A DNA stretch of 64,000 bases from an uncultured Pygmaiobacter sp. (GTDB lineage: Bacteria; Bacillota; Clostridia; Oscillospirales; Ruminococcaceae): contig CALXBG010000046.1 of assembly GCA_944386485.1 (NCBI GenBank), forward strand, positions 1-64,000, read 5' to 3'. Both the position numbers and the translations under genes were made by a program. Under the pieces are notes generated by a model. The model searched no databases. It saw nothing but the letters and a program-made list of their open reading frames with translations, and was not told where the DNA came from. Of this stretch, positions 17,947 to 26,107 are shown piece after piece (the first letter of the stretch is position 1; each line of letters begins with the position of its first letter).

Positions 17947-18579
17947 TTAGCCTTTTTCGACGATCATCTGGTGCATCTTCTTTGCGATCTCACCCATGTT
18001 CTCGTGGTTGTAAAGGCCGCCGCCGACGATGATATCCTCGGCGCTGCTGTCCAGCGCCTGGGCAAAGGTCTCGAGCTTGATGCCGCCGGCGATCGCCTTG
18101 GGGGTATCGACACATTCCAGACGGCGCAGCTCCTCTACCGGGTCAACGCCGGTCGCCTGCATCTCATAGCCGACAGGGCAGCAGATGTCATCCGGCCCGA
18201 GCGGCGCGATCTCCTTGGCGCGGCCCTCCATGTCCTTGACCGCGCACATATCGACCAAAACCTTGCGGCCGTACTTGCGGGCCGTCTCGATGGTGGTCTC
18301 GATGGTCTCCATATTCGATGCGGCCAGCACCGAGACCATGTCCGCGCCGGCCTCGAAGGCGAGCTGGCTGATCACGCCGCCGCCGTCCATGATCTTGCAG
18401 TCGGCAAAGACGATCTTGTCCGGATAGAGCGCCTTGACCTTACGCACGATGGACATGCCCTGTGAAAGGCACAGCGGCGTTCCGATCTCGATGATATCGA
18501 CGTATTCCCCCACCTGCTCGAGCACGCTGAGGGTTGTGGCCTCATCAAATACATCCAGGGCAACTTGCAGTTTTTTCAT
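17947..18579 (-). CDS. hxlA: 3-hexulose-6-phosphate synthase-like aldolase (HPS), cluster 1
   Basis: A 210-aa TIM barrel of the OMPDC suprafamily: LQVALD, IIEIGTPL, ADCKIMDGG, EAGADMVSVLAA and a terminal VGGGLY phosphate loop. HPS reversibly joins formaldehyde and ribulose-5-phosphate; in catabolic direction it cleaves 3-hexulose-6-phosphate. The usual H.G.D.Q segment reads CPVGYEMQ here, so an altered substrate is possible, and 3-keto-gulonate-6-phosphate decarboxylase is a related alternative. Its ATG overlaps the stop of the cupin isomerase gene. Confidence 0.75.
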   Translation of the reverse strand: MKKLQVALDVFDEATTLSVLEQVGEYVDIIEIGTPLCLSQGMSIVRKVKALYPDKIVFADCKIMDGGGVISQLAFEAGADMVSVLAASNMETIETTIETARKYGRKVLVDMCAVKDMEGRAKEIAPLGPDDICCPVGYEMQATGVDPVEELRRLECVDTPKAIAGGIKLETFAQALDSSAEDIIVGGGLYNHENMGEIAKKMHQMIVEKG

Positions 18580-19418
18580 TTTAATATATCCTCCAATGTC
18601 GTCTTAAAATCCAGCATAGACATAATTTCGTCTACATAGGGATCCGGGTTGCCCAGGAAATCAAAGGCCTGCGGATTTTCCCGATAGGCGTTATAGACGG
18701 GATGGCCGAACTGAATCCCGAGATGGGGGTTCTCCCGAATTTTGGCAAAGCGCGGCGCGGGCACATCCTGATAGTTCGGGTTGGGAACCGCGCTGATCCT
18801 GCCCTCCTCCCGCATAATATACCAGCTCATTCCGTGGTAGTGTTTGACCGAGTCATAGGCCACCGGGCAGGGTGCATAGGCAAGGTTGCTGAAGACCAGC
18901 GGCCCTTCGCCGACGTTGATGGAGCAATGTCCGTAGTTGGGCGGAATGATAATCGCCTGCCCTGCCTCTACCACGGCAAAGATCAGGTCGGAGATCTTTA
19001 CCTGCTGCGGATCGGTGTCAAAGTTGTCCGCGCGCTGGAGGACATACAGCGCACGGCCCTCGATGACCTCGTAAACCTCCGCATAGGTATTGGTGCGGGT
19101 GGGATTATAGCCGTGATAGTGGCCGGAGGTCTTCTTGCACTCGCCGTTGACCGTGCCATCCATAATTACGGTGATGTCATAGCGGTAATCCCGGCTCTCC
19201 AGAAGAGCCTGATCCTCCGGCAGACGGATGCCGCGGTAGACGTCATAGAATCGCTCGTCCGGATTGAGACCGGCCGCGTTCCGCAGCAGATTCATCATCT
19301 GATCGACGTTCTTGATAGCGTATGCATCATACTGCAGCGGGGCCAAAAGCGCGATGCGGTTTGTCCCCTCCTGCATATAAAGCTGCAAGCCACTATTTTT
19401 CAGCTCATTCATATCCAT
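18576..19418 (-). CDS. Cupin-type glucose-6-phosphate isomerase
   Basis: A 280-aa cupin matching the metal-dependent phosphoglucose isomerase family best known from archaea. Metal-site motifs are visible: SGHYHG with a Glu in AEVYEVIEG, then a late His in PPNYGHCSIN. It would interconvert glucose- and fructose-6-phosphate and so connect the ROK kinase product to PHI/HPS. The first gene after the transporter, it is tightly coupled to HPS (ATGA overlap). A role on a different aldose/ketose phosphate cannot be excluded. A third conserved cluster (GHPVYNAYRENP) lies near the C-terminus. Confidence 0.78.
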   Translation of the reverse strand: MDMNELKNSGLQLYMQEGTNRIALLAPLQYDAYAIKNVDQMMNLLRNAAGLNPDERFYDVYRGIRLPEDQALLESRDYRYDITVIMDGTVNGECKKTSGHYHGYNPTRTNTYAEVYEVIEGRALYVLQRADNFDTDPQQVKISDLIFAVVEAGQAIIIPPNYGHCSINVGEGPLVFSNLAYAPCPVAYDSVKHYHGMSWYIMREEGRISAVPNPNYQDVPAPRFAKIRENPHLGIQFGHPVYNAYRENPQAFDFLGNPDPYVDEIMSMLDFKTTLEDILK

Positions 19419-19517
19419 AGGTCCTTGCTACCTCCCGGTGCAGAATATAACGAAATTGCCTGTTCAAGGGCTTTGGGGAAAGGCGCCGGAAAGACCGGAA
19501 TTTTTCCCTTTTCTTAA

Positions 19518-19548
19518 ATATGTGGGGGATGGAACATCCCCCACATAT
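19518..19548. terminator. Perfect 14-bp inverted repeat between transporter and enzyme genes
   Basis: ATATGTGGGGGATG and CATCCCCCACATAT flank a GAA loop. On the minus strand it lies between the binding-protein stop and the isomerase start, with a TTTAAG tail and no long T-run. It may be a partial terminator that sets transporter expression above the enzymes, or a 3' stabiliser. Confidence 0.65.
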
Positions 19549-19591
19549 CCGCTTTCACTATTTCTAATTGGTTCCTCTGAGCGCGGAATCC

Positions 19592-20599
19592 TTAGCCCTC
19601 GTAGTACTCCGAAATGTTCTCCGAAGTGACGAGCACGAAGGGGATCCAGGTGTACTTCTCAACTTCCTTGCCCTGTGCAGCAGCAACCGCCGCTTCCACA
19701 GCGCCCGCGCCCTGGCCGTTGCCGTCCTGGAACACGGTGGCGTCACCCTCGCCGGAGGCGACCATCTCCAGCGCGCTCTCGATGGCGTCAACGCCGATGA
19801 CCACGATGTCGCTGCGGCCGGCCTCAGTGCAGGCAACCTTGCTGGCAACCGCCATATCGTCGTTGTCGCAGATGATGGCTTTCAGCTCGTCGCCGTACAG
19901 GTTGATCCAGTCGGAGGTGAAGGTGCTGGCCTTGTCGCCCTGCCAGTTGGCGTCCTGCTCGTCGAGCATCTTCCAGCCGGAGGCCGCGTCCATCACATTG
20001 TGGACGCCCTCGGTCCGCTGCATCGCCGCGGAGTTGCCGGTCGCGCCCTGGAGATGTGCATAACCGCCCGTCTCGCCGCAAACTTCGAGGATGAAGTTGC
20101 CCATGATCTCACCGGCCTCGACGTCGTTGGAGCCGACATAGGCGGTGCACAGGTCGATGTTGCTGGTCTGCGCGTTGACCTCGATGACCGGGATGCCGGC
20201 CTCGACGAGGAGGTCTACCGCGGGCGCGGAGGCCTCGGTCTCAGCGGGCTGGATGATCGCCGCGTCCACGCCGAGGTTGATCAGGTCCTGTGCCTGGGTC
20301 ACCTGGGTGGCAGCGTCGCCGGCGCCGTCAAACAGATAGTATTCGGAGATAACGCCCTCCGCTTTGTACTTCTCGAGCAGCGCCTCGCCGCCCTCGTTGA
20401 TCTTGACCTCAAAGTTGTTGGTCTGGTTTTTCTGCAGCCAGCCGATGACAATGCCGGAATCCTCTCCGCCGGCAGCCGCGCTGGAACCGGAACCGGATGC
20501 CTCGGAACCGCCTGCCGCCGAGGAGCCATCCCCGCCGCCACAGGCCACAAGAGCCATCGACATCGTGAGGGCGAGCAAAAGTGCGACGATCTTCTTCAT
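19592..20599 (-). CDS. Sugar ABC transporter substrate-binding lipoprotein (RbsB-like), cluster 1
   Basis: A 335-aa periplasmic-binding-protein type 1 fold. The signal peptide ends in the lipobox VACGGG, followed by a Gly/Ser/Ala linker (about residues 22-48). It resembles ribose/allose/galactose-type binding proteins (DAAIIQPAE, AGIPVIEVNA, YVGSNDVEAGE, NDDMAVASKVA). The ligand is unknown. It is the last of three transporter genes and is followed by a strong inverted repeat. Confidence 0.9.
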   Translation of the reverse strand: MKKIVALLLALTMSMALVACGGGDGSSAAGGSEASGSGSSAAAGGEDSGIVIGWLQKNQTNNFEVKINEGGEALLEKYKAEGVISEYYLFDGAGDAATQVTQAQDLINLGVDAAIIQPAETEASAPAVDLLVEAGIPVIEVNAQTSNIDLCTAYVGSNDVEAGEIMGNFILEVCGETGGYAHLQGATGNSAAMQRTEGVHNVMDAASGWKMLDEQDANWQGDKASTFTSDWINLYGDELKAIICDNDDMAVASKVACTEAGRSDIVVIGVDAIESALEMVASGEGDATVFQDGNGQGAGAVEAAVAAAQGKEVEKYTWIPFVLVTSENISEYYEG

Positions 20600-20684
20600 G
20601 TTTCATTTCCTCCTTTTATTTCTGCGAATTATCCAAAGGACGTCCGCCTTGAAGGGCGTCCGCCTCCACAGAACAAGAAAGCTG

Positions 20685-21662
20685 TTAGCCGCGGCGCTTG
20701 TTGAGATAGTTGTCAAGCACCACCGAAAGAATGATGAGGATGCCCTTGAGCGCCATCTGATAATAGGAGTTGACCTGCAAGAGGTTCATGCCGTTATAGA
20801 TAACGCCGATGATGATAATGCCGATGATGGTGCCGGGGATGGTCGAGATACCGCCGGCAAACGAGGTACCGCCGATGACGCAGGCGGCGATGGCGTCGGT
20901 CTCATAGCCGCTGCCGATGTTGGGCTGCGCGGCGTTGATGCGGCTGGTCAGGATGATGCCGGCCACGCCCGCGCAGGCGCCCATCCAGGCATAGGTAAAG
21001 GTCTGAACCCACTTGACCTTGATGCCCGAGGCGATCGCCGCGTTGATGTTACCGCCGACCGCATAGACAAAACGGCCGAATTTGGTGCAGTGCAGCAGGA
21101 TAAAGGCGATGACCGCAAGGCCCAGGAAGATAAAGATACAAACCGGGATCACGTCGCCGACCTTGCCCATACCGATGGTGCGGAAGGACTTGTTGGTGAT
21201 GGAGGAGGCCTTGCCGTCCGAGATGATGTAGGCCGCGCCGCGGATGACCAGCTGGGTGGCCAGGGTTACAACGAAGGGGAACAGCTTGAGGCGCGAGACC
21301 AGAAGGCCGTTGATAAATCCGAAAGCGGTGCACATCGCGATACTTGCGATGATGGCCACCGGAATGGGGGCGTTGGCCGCAAACGCACAGCCGATGACCA
21401 CGCTGGTCAGCGCAAGCTGCGAGCCGATGGACAGGTCGATGCCGCCGGCGGTGATGACGAAAACCATGCCCAGGGCCAGACATCCGTTGACTGCAACGCT
21501 CTGCATAATGCTGAGCACATTGTTATAGGTGCGGAAGGTCGGGGATACGACCAGCATGATGCCCACCATCAAAAGCAGAATGAAGATGATGCCGTATTTC
21601 TTGAAAAAGGTCTCACGGGTCATCCCCAGAAACTGCCGGTCTTTCATTTTGGTCTGGTTCAT
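20685..21662 (-). CDS. Sugar ABC transporter permease (RbsC-like), cluster 1
   Basis: A 325-aa polytopic membrane protein of the ribose/allose permease family, with the typical GGIDLSIGS loop and GGTSFAGG segment near the C-terminus. It forms the import channel with the ATPase at 21680. The gap before the binding protein gene (86 bp) contains an imperfect GGACG-type inverted repeat. Confidence 0.93.
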   Translation of the reverse strand: MNQTKMKDRQFLGMTRETFFKKYGIIFILLLMVGIMLVVSPTFRTYNNVLSIMQSVAVNGCLALGMVFVITAGGIDLSIGSQLALTSVVIGCAFAANAPIPVAIIASIAMCTAFGFINGLLVSRLKLFPFVVTLATQLVIRGAAYIISDGKASSITNKSFRTIGMGKVGDVIPVCIFIFLGLAVIAFILLHCTKFGRFVYAVGGNINAAIASGIKVKWVQTFTYAWMGACAGVAGIILTSRINAAQPNIGSGYETDAIAACVIGGTSFAGGISTIPGTIIGIIIIGVIYNGMNLLQVNSYYQMALKGILIILSVVLDNYLNKRRG

Positions 21663-21679
21663 ATTAACAGCCTCCCATA

Positions 21680-23182
21680 CTAAACATTGCCAAACATATT
21701 GTTCAGGACGGACATCTGATCGGCCTCTCCGGAAAGGACCTGCTCCCGCATGACGGAGTTGATGATGCGTCCTTCATGGTAGATGAGGATGCGGTCCGAC
21801 ATGCCCAGAACCTCCGGAAGCTCCGAGGAGATCAAAATGATCGCGAGGCCCTGTGCCGCAAGCTGGCACATCAACATATGAATTTCCGCCTTAGCACCCA
21901 CGTCGACGCCGCGGGTGGGTTCGTCGAGGATCAGCACCTTCGGGTTGGTCATCATCCACTTGGCCAGAACCACCTTCTGCTGGTTGCCGCCGGAGAGCGA
22001 ATAGGCCTCGGCGTCCATGCTGGCGGTTTTGACATGCAGCTTTTCCGCCATCTCGGTGCACTCGCGCAGCTCCCGTTTCGACTGGATGAACAATCCTTTC
22101 TGCCGCGCGCGGAGGTTTGGCAGGGAGATGTTCTCCTTGACCGAGCGGTTGAGGCAGAGGCCGAAGAGCTTTCTGTCCTCGTTGACCATCGCGATGCCAA
22201 GATCGATGGCCTTCTGCGGTTCCCGGATGCGGATCTCTTCTCCGTTGAGATAGAGGTGACCGCTTTCCAGCGGGTCGAGGCCGAAAATCGCGCGCATCGT
22301 CTCGCTGCGGCCCGATCCCACCAGACCGGAGAAGCCCAAAATCTCTCCGGCGTGGACCTCGAAGCTGATGTCGGTAAATCCCTTGCCGCACAGCCCCTCG
22401 ACCTTGAAGACCGTCTGTCCGATCTCGCAGTCGACCTTGGGGAAGATGTTCAAAACTTCATGTCCCACCATCATGCTGACCAGCTCGTTTTTATTCGTCT
22501 CGGCCAGCGGTTTGGTGCCGATGTACTGCCCGTCGCGGAAGATCGAGATGGTATCGCAGATCTCGAAGATCTCCTCCATTCGGTGGGAGATGTAGATCAC
22601 CGATACGCCTTGCTGCTTCAGCTGGCGGATGGTGGCGAAGAGCCGCTCGGTCTCGTTGCTGTCGAGCGAGGAGGTCGGTTCGTCCATAATGACGATCTTC
22701 GCGTCACAGGAGACCGCACGGATGATCTCCACCATCTGGGCCTGGGCGATTGTGAGTTTTTCCATCAGGGTGGTGGGGCTCACATGGAAATCAAACTGGT
22801 CGAGCACCTTCTGGGCGCGTTCGTTGGTCTTCTTCGGGTTGAGGAAGGGACCGACCGTGTCCTCCCGGTTGAGGAAGATGGACTCCGCGACGCTCAGATG
22901 CGGTTCGATATTCAGCTCCTGGTGAATCATTGAGATTCCGTGGCGCATCGCATCATAGGGATCGTTGGCGCGGTAGGGCTTTCCCTCCAGCTTCATCGTG
23001 CCGGTATCCGGCTTATACAGGCCGACGATGATCTTCATCAGCGTCGACTTTCCCGCTCCATTCTCCCCCAGCAGCGCATGGATTTCGCCGGGTTTGAGAT
23101 GAAACTCCACATTTTTTAATGCCTTGGAACCACCAAAGTATTTGGAGATGTTTTGGCATTCAAAAATGTAGTCTTCTCCCAT
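21680..23182 (-). CDS. Sugar ABC transporter ATPase (RbsA-like, two domains), cluster 1
   Basis: A 500-aa protein with two tandem nucleotide-binding domains. Domain 1 has Walker A GENGAGKST and Walker B IVIMDEPTSS. Domain 2 has a degenerate Walker A (GLVGSGRSE), signature LSGGNQQK and DEPTRGVDVGAK, as is usual in this family. The start at 23182 is preferred because AAAGGA lies 9 bp upstream. It is the first gene of the operon behind a near-consensus promoter. Confidence 0.93.
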   Translation of the reverse strand: MGEDYIFECQNISKYFGGSKALKNVEFHLKPGEIHALLGENGAGKSTLMKIIVGLYKPDTGTMKLEGKPYRANDPYDAMRHGISMIHQELNIEPHLSVAESIFLNREDTVGPFLNPKKTNERAQKVLDQFDFHVSPTTLMEKLTIAQAQMVEIIRAVSCDAKIVIMDEPTSSLDSNETERLFATIRQLKQQGVSVIYISHRMEEIFEICDTISIFRDGQYIGTKPLAETNKNELVSMMVGHEVLNIFPKVDCEIGQTVFKVEGLCGKGFTDISFEVHAGEILGFSGLVGSGRSETMRAIFGLDPLESGHLYLNGEEIRIREPQKAIDLGIAMVNEDRKLFGLCLNRSVKENISLPNLRARQKGLFIQSKRELRECTEMAEKLHVKTASMDAEAYSLSGGNQQKVVLAKWMMTNPKVLILDEPTRGVDVGAKAEIHMLMCQLAAQGLAIILISSELPEVLGMSDRILIYHEGRIINSVMREQVLSGEADQMSVLNNMFGNV

Positions 23183-23299
23183 GAGCTCACGTCCTTTCTC
23201 CATGAGGAATAAAATTTTATTTTTTCGATTGCAAATCCATAAAATTTTTCTTCTTTCTCTTTTTTCACCACTTTTTCCAAATGATCTTTCGTTTTTTTA

Positions 23300-23328
23300 A
23301 GTATACTGCATTAAATACGGGGTGTCAA
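23300..23328 (-). promoter_or_regulatory. Strong promoter of sugar cluster 1
   Basis: On the minus strand TTGACA, 17 bp and TATACT form a near-consensus housekeeping promoter. The leader to the first gene contains a 14-bp palindrome (AATAAAATTTTATT, 23208-23221), a possible operator. Confidence 0.8.
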
Positions 23329-23401
23329 CCGTTTTTCGCTAGGCATTGATCACAAAATATATATTTGTTATATGTACAGATTTCATCAATCTATGTCTTT
23401 A

Positions 23402-23540
23402 TGAAAAAATTTTTCGTCCTTACTTGAAAATTGTAAATTTTAATTTTATAATAATCTCAACGGTTTTCCCCGCACTTGCCTGCCATCAGCACAAAAGCCG
23501 TTAACAACACCTTGATTTCCTATATATATTTCGGTATATA
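23402..23540 (+). promoter_or_regulatory. Promoter of the RpiR gene and candidate operator
   Basis: TTGATT at 23512 with 17 bp to TATATA at 23535 forms a promoter for the regulator. GAAAAAATTTTTC at 23403 is a candidate operator between the divergent promoters. The 425-bp region is AT-rich and carries no gene. The operator is a low-confidence suggestion because the sequence is AT-rich. Confidence 0.5.
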
Positions 23541-23607
23541 ATAAAATAAGAAGATAAAATACATAAAATATGTGATTTTCAAAACCGGATAGAGGGGGGA
23601 CCACTTT

Positions 23608-24459
23608 ATGGCGGTCATCAGCAATATTCAGCGCAACTACGGGAATATGTTCTCGGCGGAAAAGCGGGCGGCGGATTTCATCCTGCAATATTCCGAAGAA
23701 CTGATCGAGCAGAATTACACCATCTCCGAGCTCGCCGCCCGATGCGGCGCGAGCGAGGCGTCGATCATCCGGATGTGCAAGCGCATCGGTTATGCCGGTT
23801 TTGCCAGCCTCAAGATCACCCTGGCGCGTGAGCTGGAGCTGCGCGAGGGGCCGGAAAAGACCGGCGCAGCCACCCAGGGGATCGACGACGTCGCCAGCTA
23901 CATAGAACAGCTGATGCGCGAAATTCAATATTCCGCCCGCAACATCGACCAGGAGACGGTGAACGCGTGTGTCGATCTCATCGTCAATTCCGAGATGATC
24001 ACCACGATGGCCTGGGGCAACACCAACACCATCGCCGCGGACTTTGCCACCCGGTTGGCCTGCTGCCATCTCAACGCCTTTAATACCGAGACCACCGATT
24101 ACGCCATCCGCCGGCTCGACCTGATGCCGCCCTCCGGCGTTCTGGTCGCCATCAGCCATTCCGGCACCGCGCTGCTGGTCAACGAGGCGATGCGGCTGGC
24201 CCAGAACCGCGGCATCAAGACCATCCTCATCACCAATACCCCCAACTCCCCGGCGCAGCAGTACGCCGACTTTCTGCTCTGCACCAACAACACCGGCCCC
24301 CTCGAGCACAAGTTCGGCTGCGACTCCCATATCATGGAGCTCATCATCGTCGACATCCTGATCTACTTCATCCAGCGCAGGCTCCAGTCGCAGGAGCCCG
24401 CCGAGGACACCGAGCTGCTGCTCGCCCAGTTCCACCGCTATCTCTATCTTTCAAAGTAA
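23608..24459 (+). CDS. RpiR/MurR-family transcriptional regulator with SIS domain
   Basis: A 283-aa regulator. The N-terminal HTH (about residues 1-80: SAEKRAADFIL, ISELAARCGASEASIIRMCKRIGY) is of the RpiR type, and the C-terminal SIS domain (SHSGTALLVNEA, LITNTPNSP) binds sugar phosphates. It is transcribed divergently from the transporter operon and is probably its regulator, responding to a phosphorylated intermediate of the pathway. Confidence 0.9.
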   Translation: MAVISNIQRNYGNMFSAEKRAADFILQYSEELIEQNYTISELAARCGASEASIIRMCKRIGYAGFASLKITLARELELREGPEKTGAATQGIDDVASYIEQLMREIQYSARNIDQETVNACVDLIVNSEMITTMAWGNTNTIAADFATRLACCHLNAFNTETTDYAIRRLDLMPPSGVLVAISHSGTALLVNEAMRLAQNRGIKTILITNTPNSPAQQYADFLLCTNNTGPLEHKFGCDSHIMELIIVDILIYFIQRRLQSQEPAEDTELLLAQFHRYLYLSK

Positions 24460-24462
24460 AAC

Positions 24463-24515
24463 AAAAGGGGGCAGGCTCTGCCGTCCTGCAAGACGGTCCA
24501 AAGCCTGACCCCTTT
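24463..24515 (+). terminator. Stem-loop after the RpiR gene
   Basis: AAAGGGG, GCAGGCT and CCGTC pair with GACGG, AGCCTG and CCCCTTT around CTGCAA. The T-run is weak. Confidence 0.6.
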
Positions 24516-24631
24516 ATCCGCGTTTCACGCATACTTTCCATGTCCCGGGATGGCAGCCGGTTTCATCAGGCGAAATGCCGCCGGAACGGAGCTTTAACCA
24601 TCATGGCGGCGCATCGCCCATCATTGCACAA

Positions 24632-24672
24632 AACGCCCGAAGGCGATGTTGCTCGCATCGCCTTCGGGCGTT
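24632..24672 (-). terminator. Terminator of the glycerate kinase gene
   Basis: AACGCCCGAAGGCGATG and CATCGCCTTCGGGCGTT form a perfect stem. On the minus strand it ends in GTTTTG. Confidence 0.85.
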
Positions 24673-24687
24673 GTCTTTCTGTTGGGG

Positions 24688-25941
24688 TCAGGTCGCGTCG
24701 CAGCGCAGCAGCGCGACCGCAACATCGTTGACATTGGTGCCGGTCGGGCCGGTGCGGATCAGGCCGCCCACCGCGTCGAGGGCGTGATAGGCGTCGTTCT
24801 CCCGCAGCACCTGATGGACGGTGTAGCCCGCCGCCCGCAGCGCGGCGAGGGTCTGCCCGTCGACGTAGCCGCCCGCCGCGTCGGTCGGGCCGTCGGTGCC
24901 GTCGCTGCCCACCGAGAAGACCGCCGCCCCGTCGATGCCGGCGATCTTTTCCGCCGCGGCGAGGGCGAGCTCCTGGTTGCGGCCGCCCAGCCCCTCGCCG
25001 GTCAGGTGGACCACCGTCTCCCCGCCGGCGAGGAAGGCCAGCGGCTTTTCTGTGCCCTGATGGCTGCGCAGGATGTCCCCGAGAAAGGCTCCGGCCTCCC
25101 GCGCCTCGCAGTCCAGGCAGTCGGTCAGCAGCAGCGGCTCATATCCCAGCGCGCGGCACTCGGCCGCCGCCGCGGCCGCCAGCTCCCGCACGCTGCCGGT
25201 GATCCGGGTGGTGACGTTGTCCAGCGTCTTGGGGGTCTCCTGCCCGAGCAGCGCGCGGGCCGTGTCGCTCAGGGTCAGCTGGTACTTGTCCGCGATCGCG
25301 AGCGCCTGCGCGCAGCTCGAGCGGTCGGGGTAGGCCGGGCCGCTGGCGATCATGTCCAGCGGGTCGCCGAGGATGTCGCTGAGCACGATGCTGAAGACCT
25401 GCGCCGGCGCGCAGAGCTGGGCGAACCGGCCGCCCTTGACCGCGCTCAGCCGCTTGCGGATGGTGTTGATCTCGACGATATCCGCCCCGCAGCCGAGCAG
25501 CTGGCGGGTGATGTCCTGCAGCTCTTCCGGCGCGACCAGCGGCTTCTCGAACAGCGCGCTGCCCCCGCCCGAGAGCAGAAAGAGCACGCTGTCCGCCGGG
25601 GTGAGCCCCTCCACCAGTTCCAGCGCGCGGCGGGTGCCGGCGAAGCTGCCCTCGTCCGGCACCGGGTGGCCGCCCTCACAGCAGACGACCCCGGGGATCT
25701 CCCCCGCGACATGCCCGTACTTGGTGACGACCACCCCGCCGTCGACCCCGCCCAGCGCCTCGACGGCGGCGTGGGCCATCTGCCAGGCCGCTTTGCCGGC
25801 GGCGACCAGCAGGGTTTTGCCGCCCCGGGGCCGGTACTCCTGCAGCGCGCGGCGCACCGCCTCGTCCGGGCGCACCGCCCGCAGGCTGGCCGCGATGATC
25901 CGGTCGGCGTCGGCGCGCAGTCCGTTTGCGCTCTGATCCAT
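24688..25941 (-). CDS. Glycerate 2-kinase, MOFRL family
   Basis: A 417-aa member of the GckA/TtuD (MOFRL) family. The N-terminal domain has GKAAWQMA and GGHPVPDE, the centre has FLLSGGGSALFEKP, and the C-terminal MOFRL domain has GGETVVHLTGEGLGGRNQELAL and GSDGTDGPTDAAGG. These enzymes phosphorylate D-glycerate to 2-phosphoglycerate; some members were annotated as hydroxypyruvate reductase. The start at 25941 follows GAGGGGGAAG. It is monocistronic with its own terminator and may take up glycerate made by oxidation of C3 or C4 sugar acids. Confidence 0.9.
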   Translation of the reverse strand: MDQSANGLRADADRIIAASLRAVRPDEAVRRALQEYRPRGGKTLLVAAGKAAWQMAHAAVEALGGVDGGVVVTKYGHVAGEIPGVVCCEGGHPVPDEGSFAGTRRALELVEGLTPADSVLFLLSGGGSALFEKPLVAPEELQDITRQLLGCGADIVEINTIRKRLSAVKGGRFAQLCAPAQVFSIVLSDILGDPLDMIASGPAYPDRSSCAQALAIADKYQLTLSDTARALLGQETPKTLDNVTTRITGSVRELAAAAAAECRALGYEPLLLTDCLDCEAREAGAFLGDILRSHQGTEKPLAFLAGGETVVHLTGEGLGGRNQELALAAAEKIAGIDGAAVFSVGSDGTDGPTDAAGGYVDGQTLAALRAAGYTVHQVLRENDAYHALDAVGGLIRTGPTGTNVNDVAVALLRCDAT

Positions 25942-26062
25942 CGTTCTTCCCCCTCGCAATTTGTGATTTATTGACATCATACATCAAGGGATTGCAAGGT
26001 TCAACCCCCTCAAAATGCAGGAAGACGGGCTGCGGCCCGCCGCGGCGCGCAAAAAAAGGCAT

Positions 26063-26091
26063 AAAAAAAGGCAGATCCTTTGGGATCTGCC
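26063..26091 (-). terminator. Terminator of the ABC exporter operon
   Basis: GGCAGATCC and GGATCTGCC around a 4-nt loop, followed on the minus strand by seven T. Confidence 0.92.
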
Positions 26092-26107
26092 CGGTCTGGT
26101 CCGACGC

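Noticed and set aside
23202..23460. AAAATTTTA-type sequences as RpiR boxes common to both sugar clusters
   Set aside because: Similar strings occur near 31470 too, but they are short, AT-only and expected by chance in such DNA.
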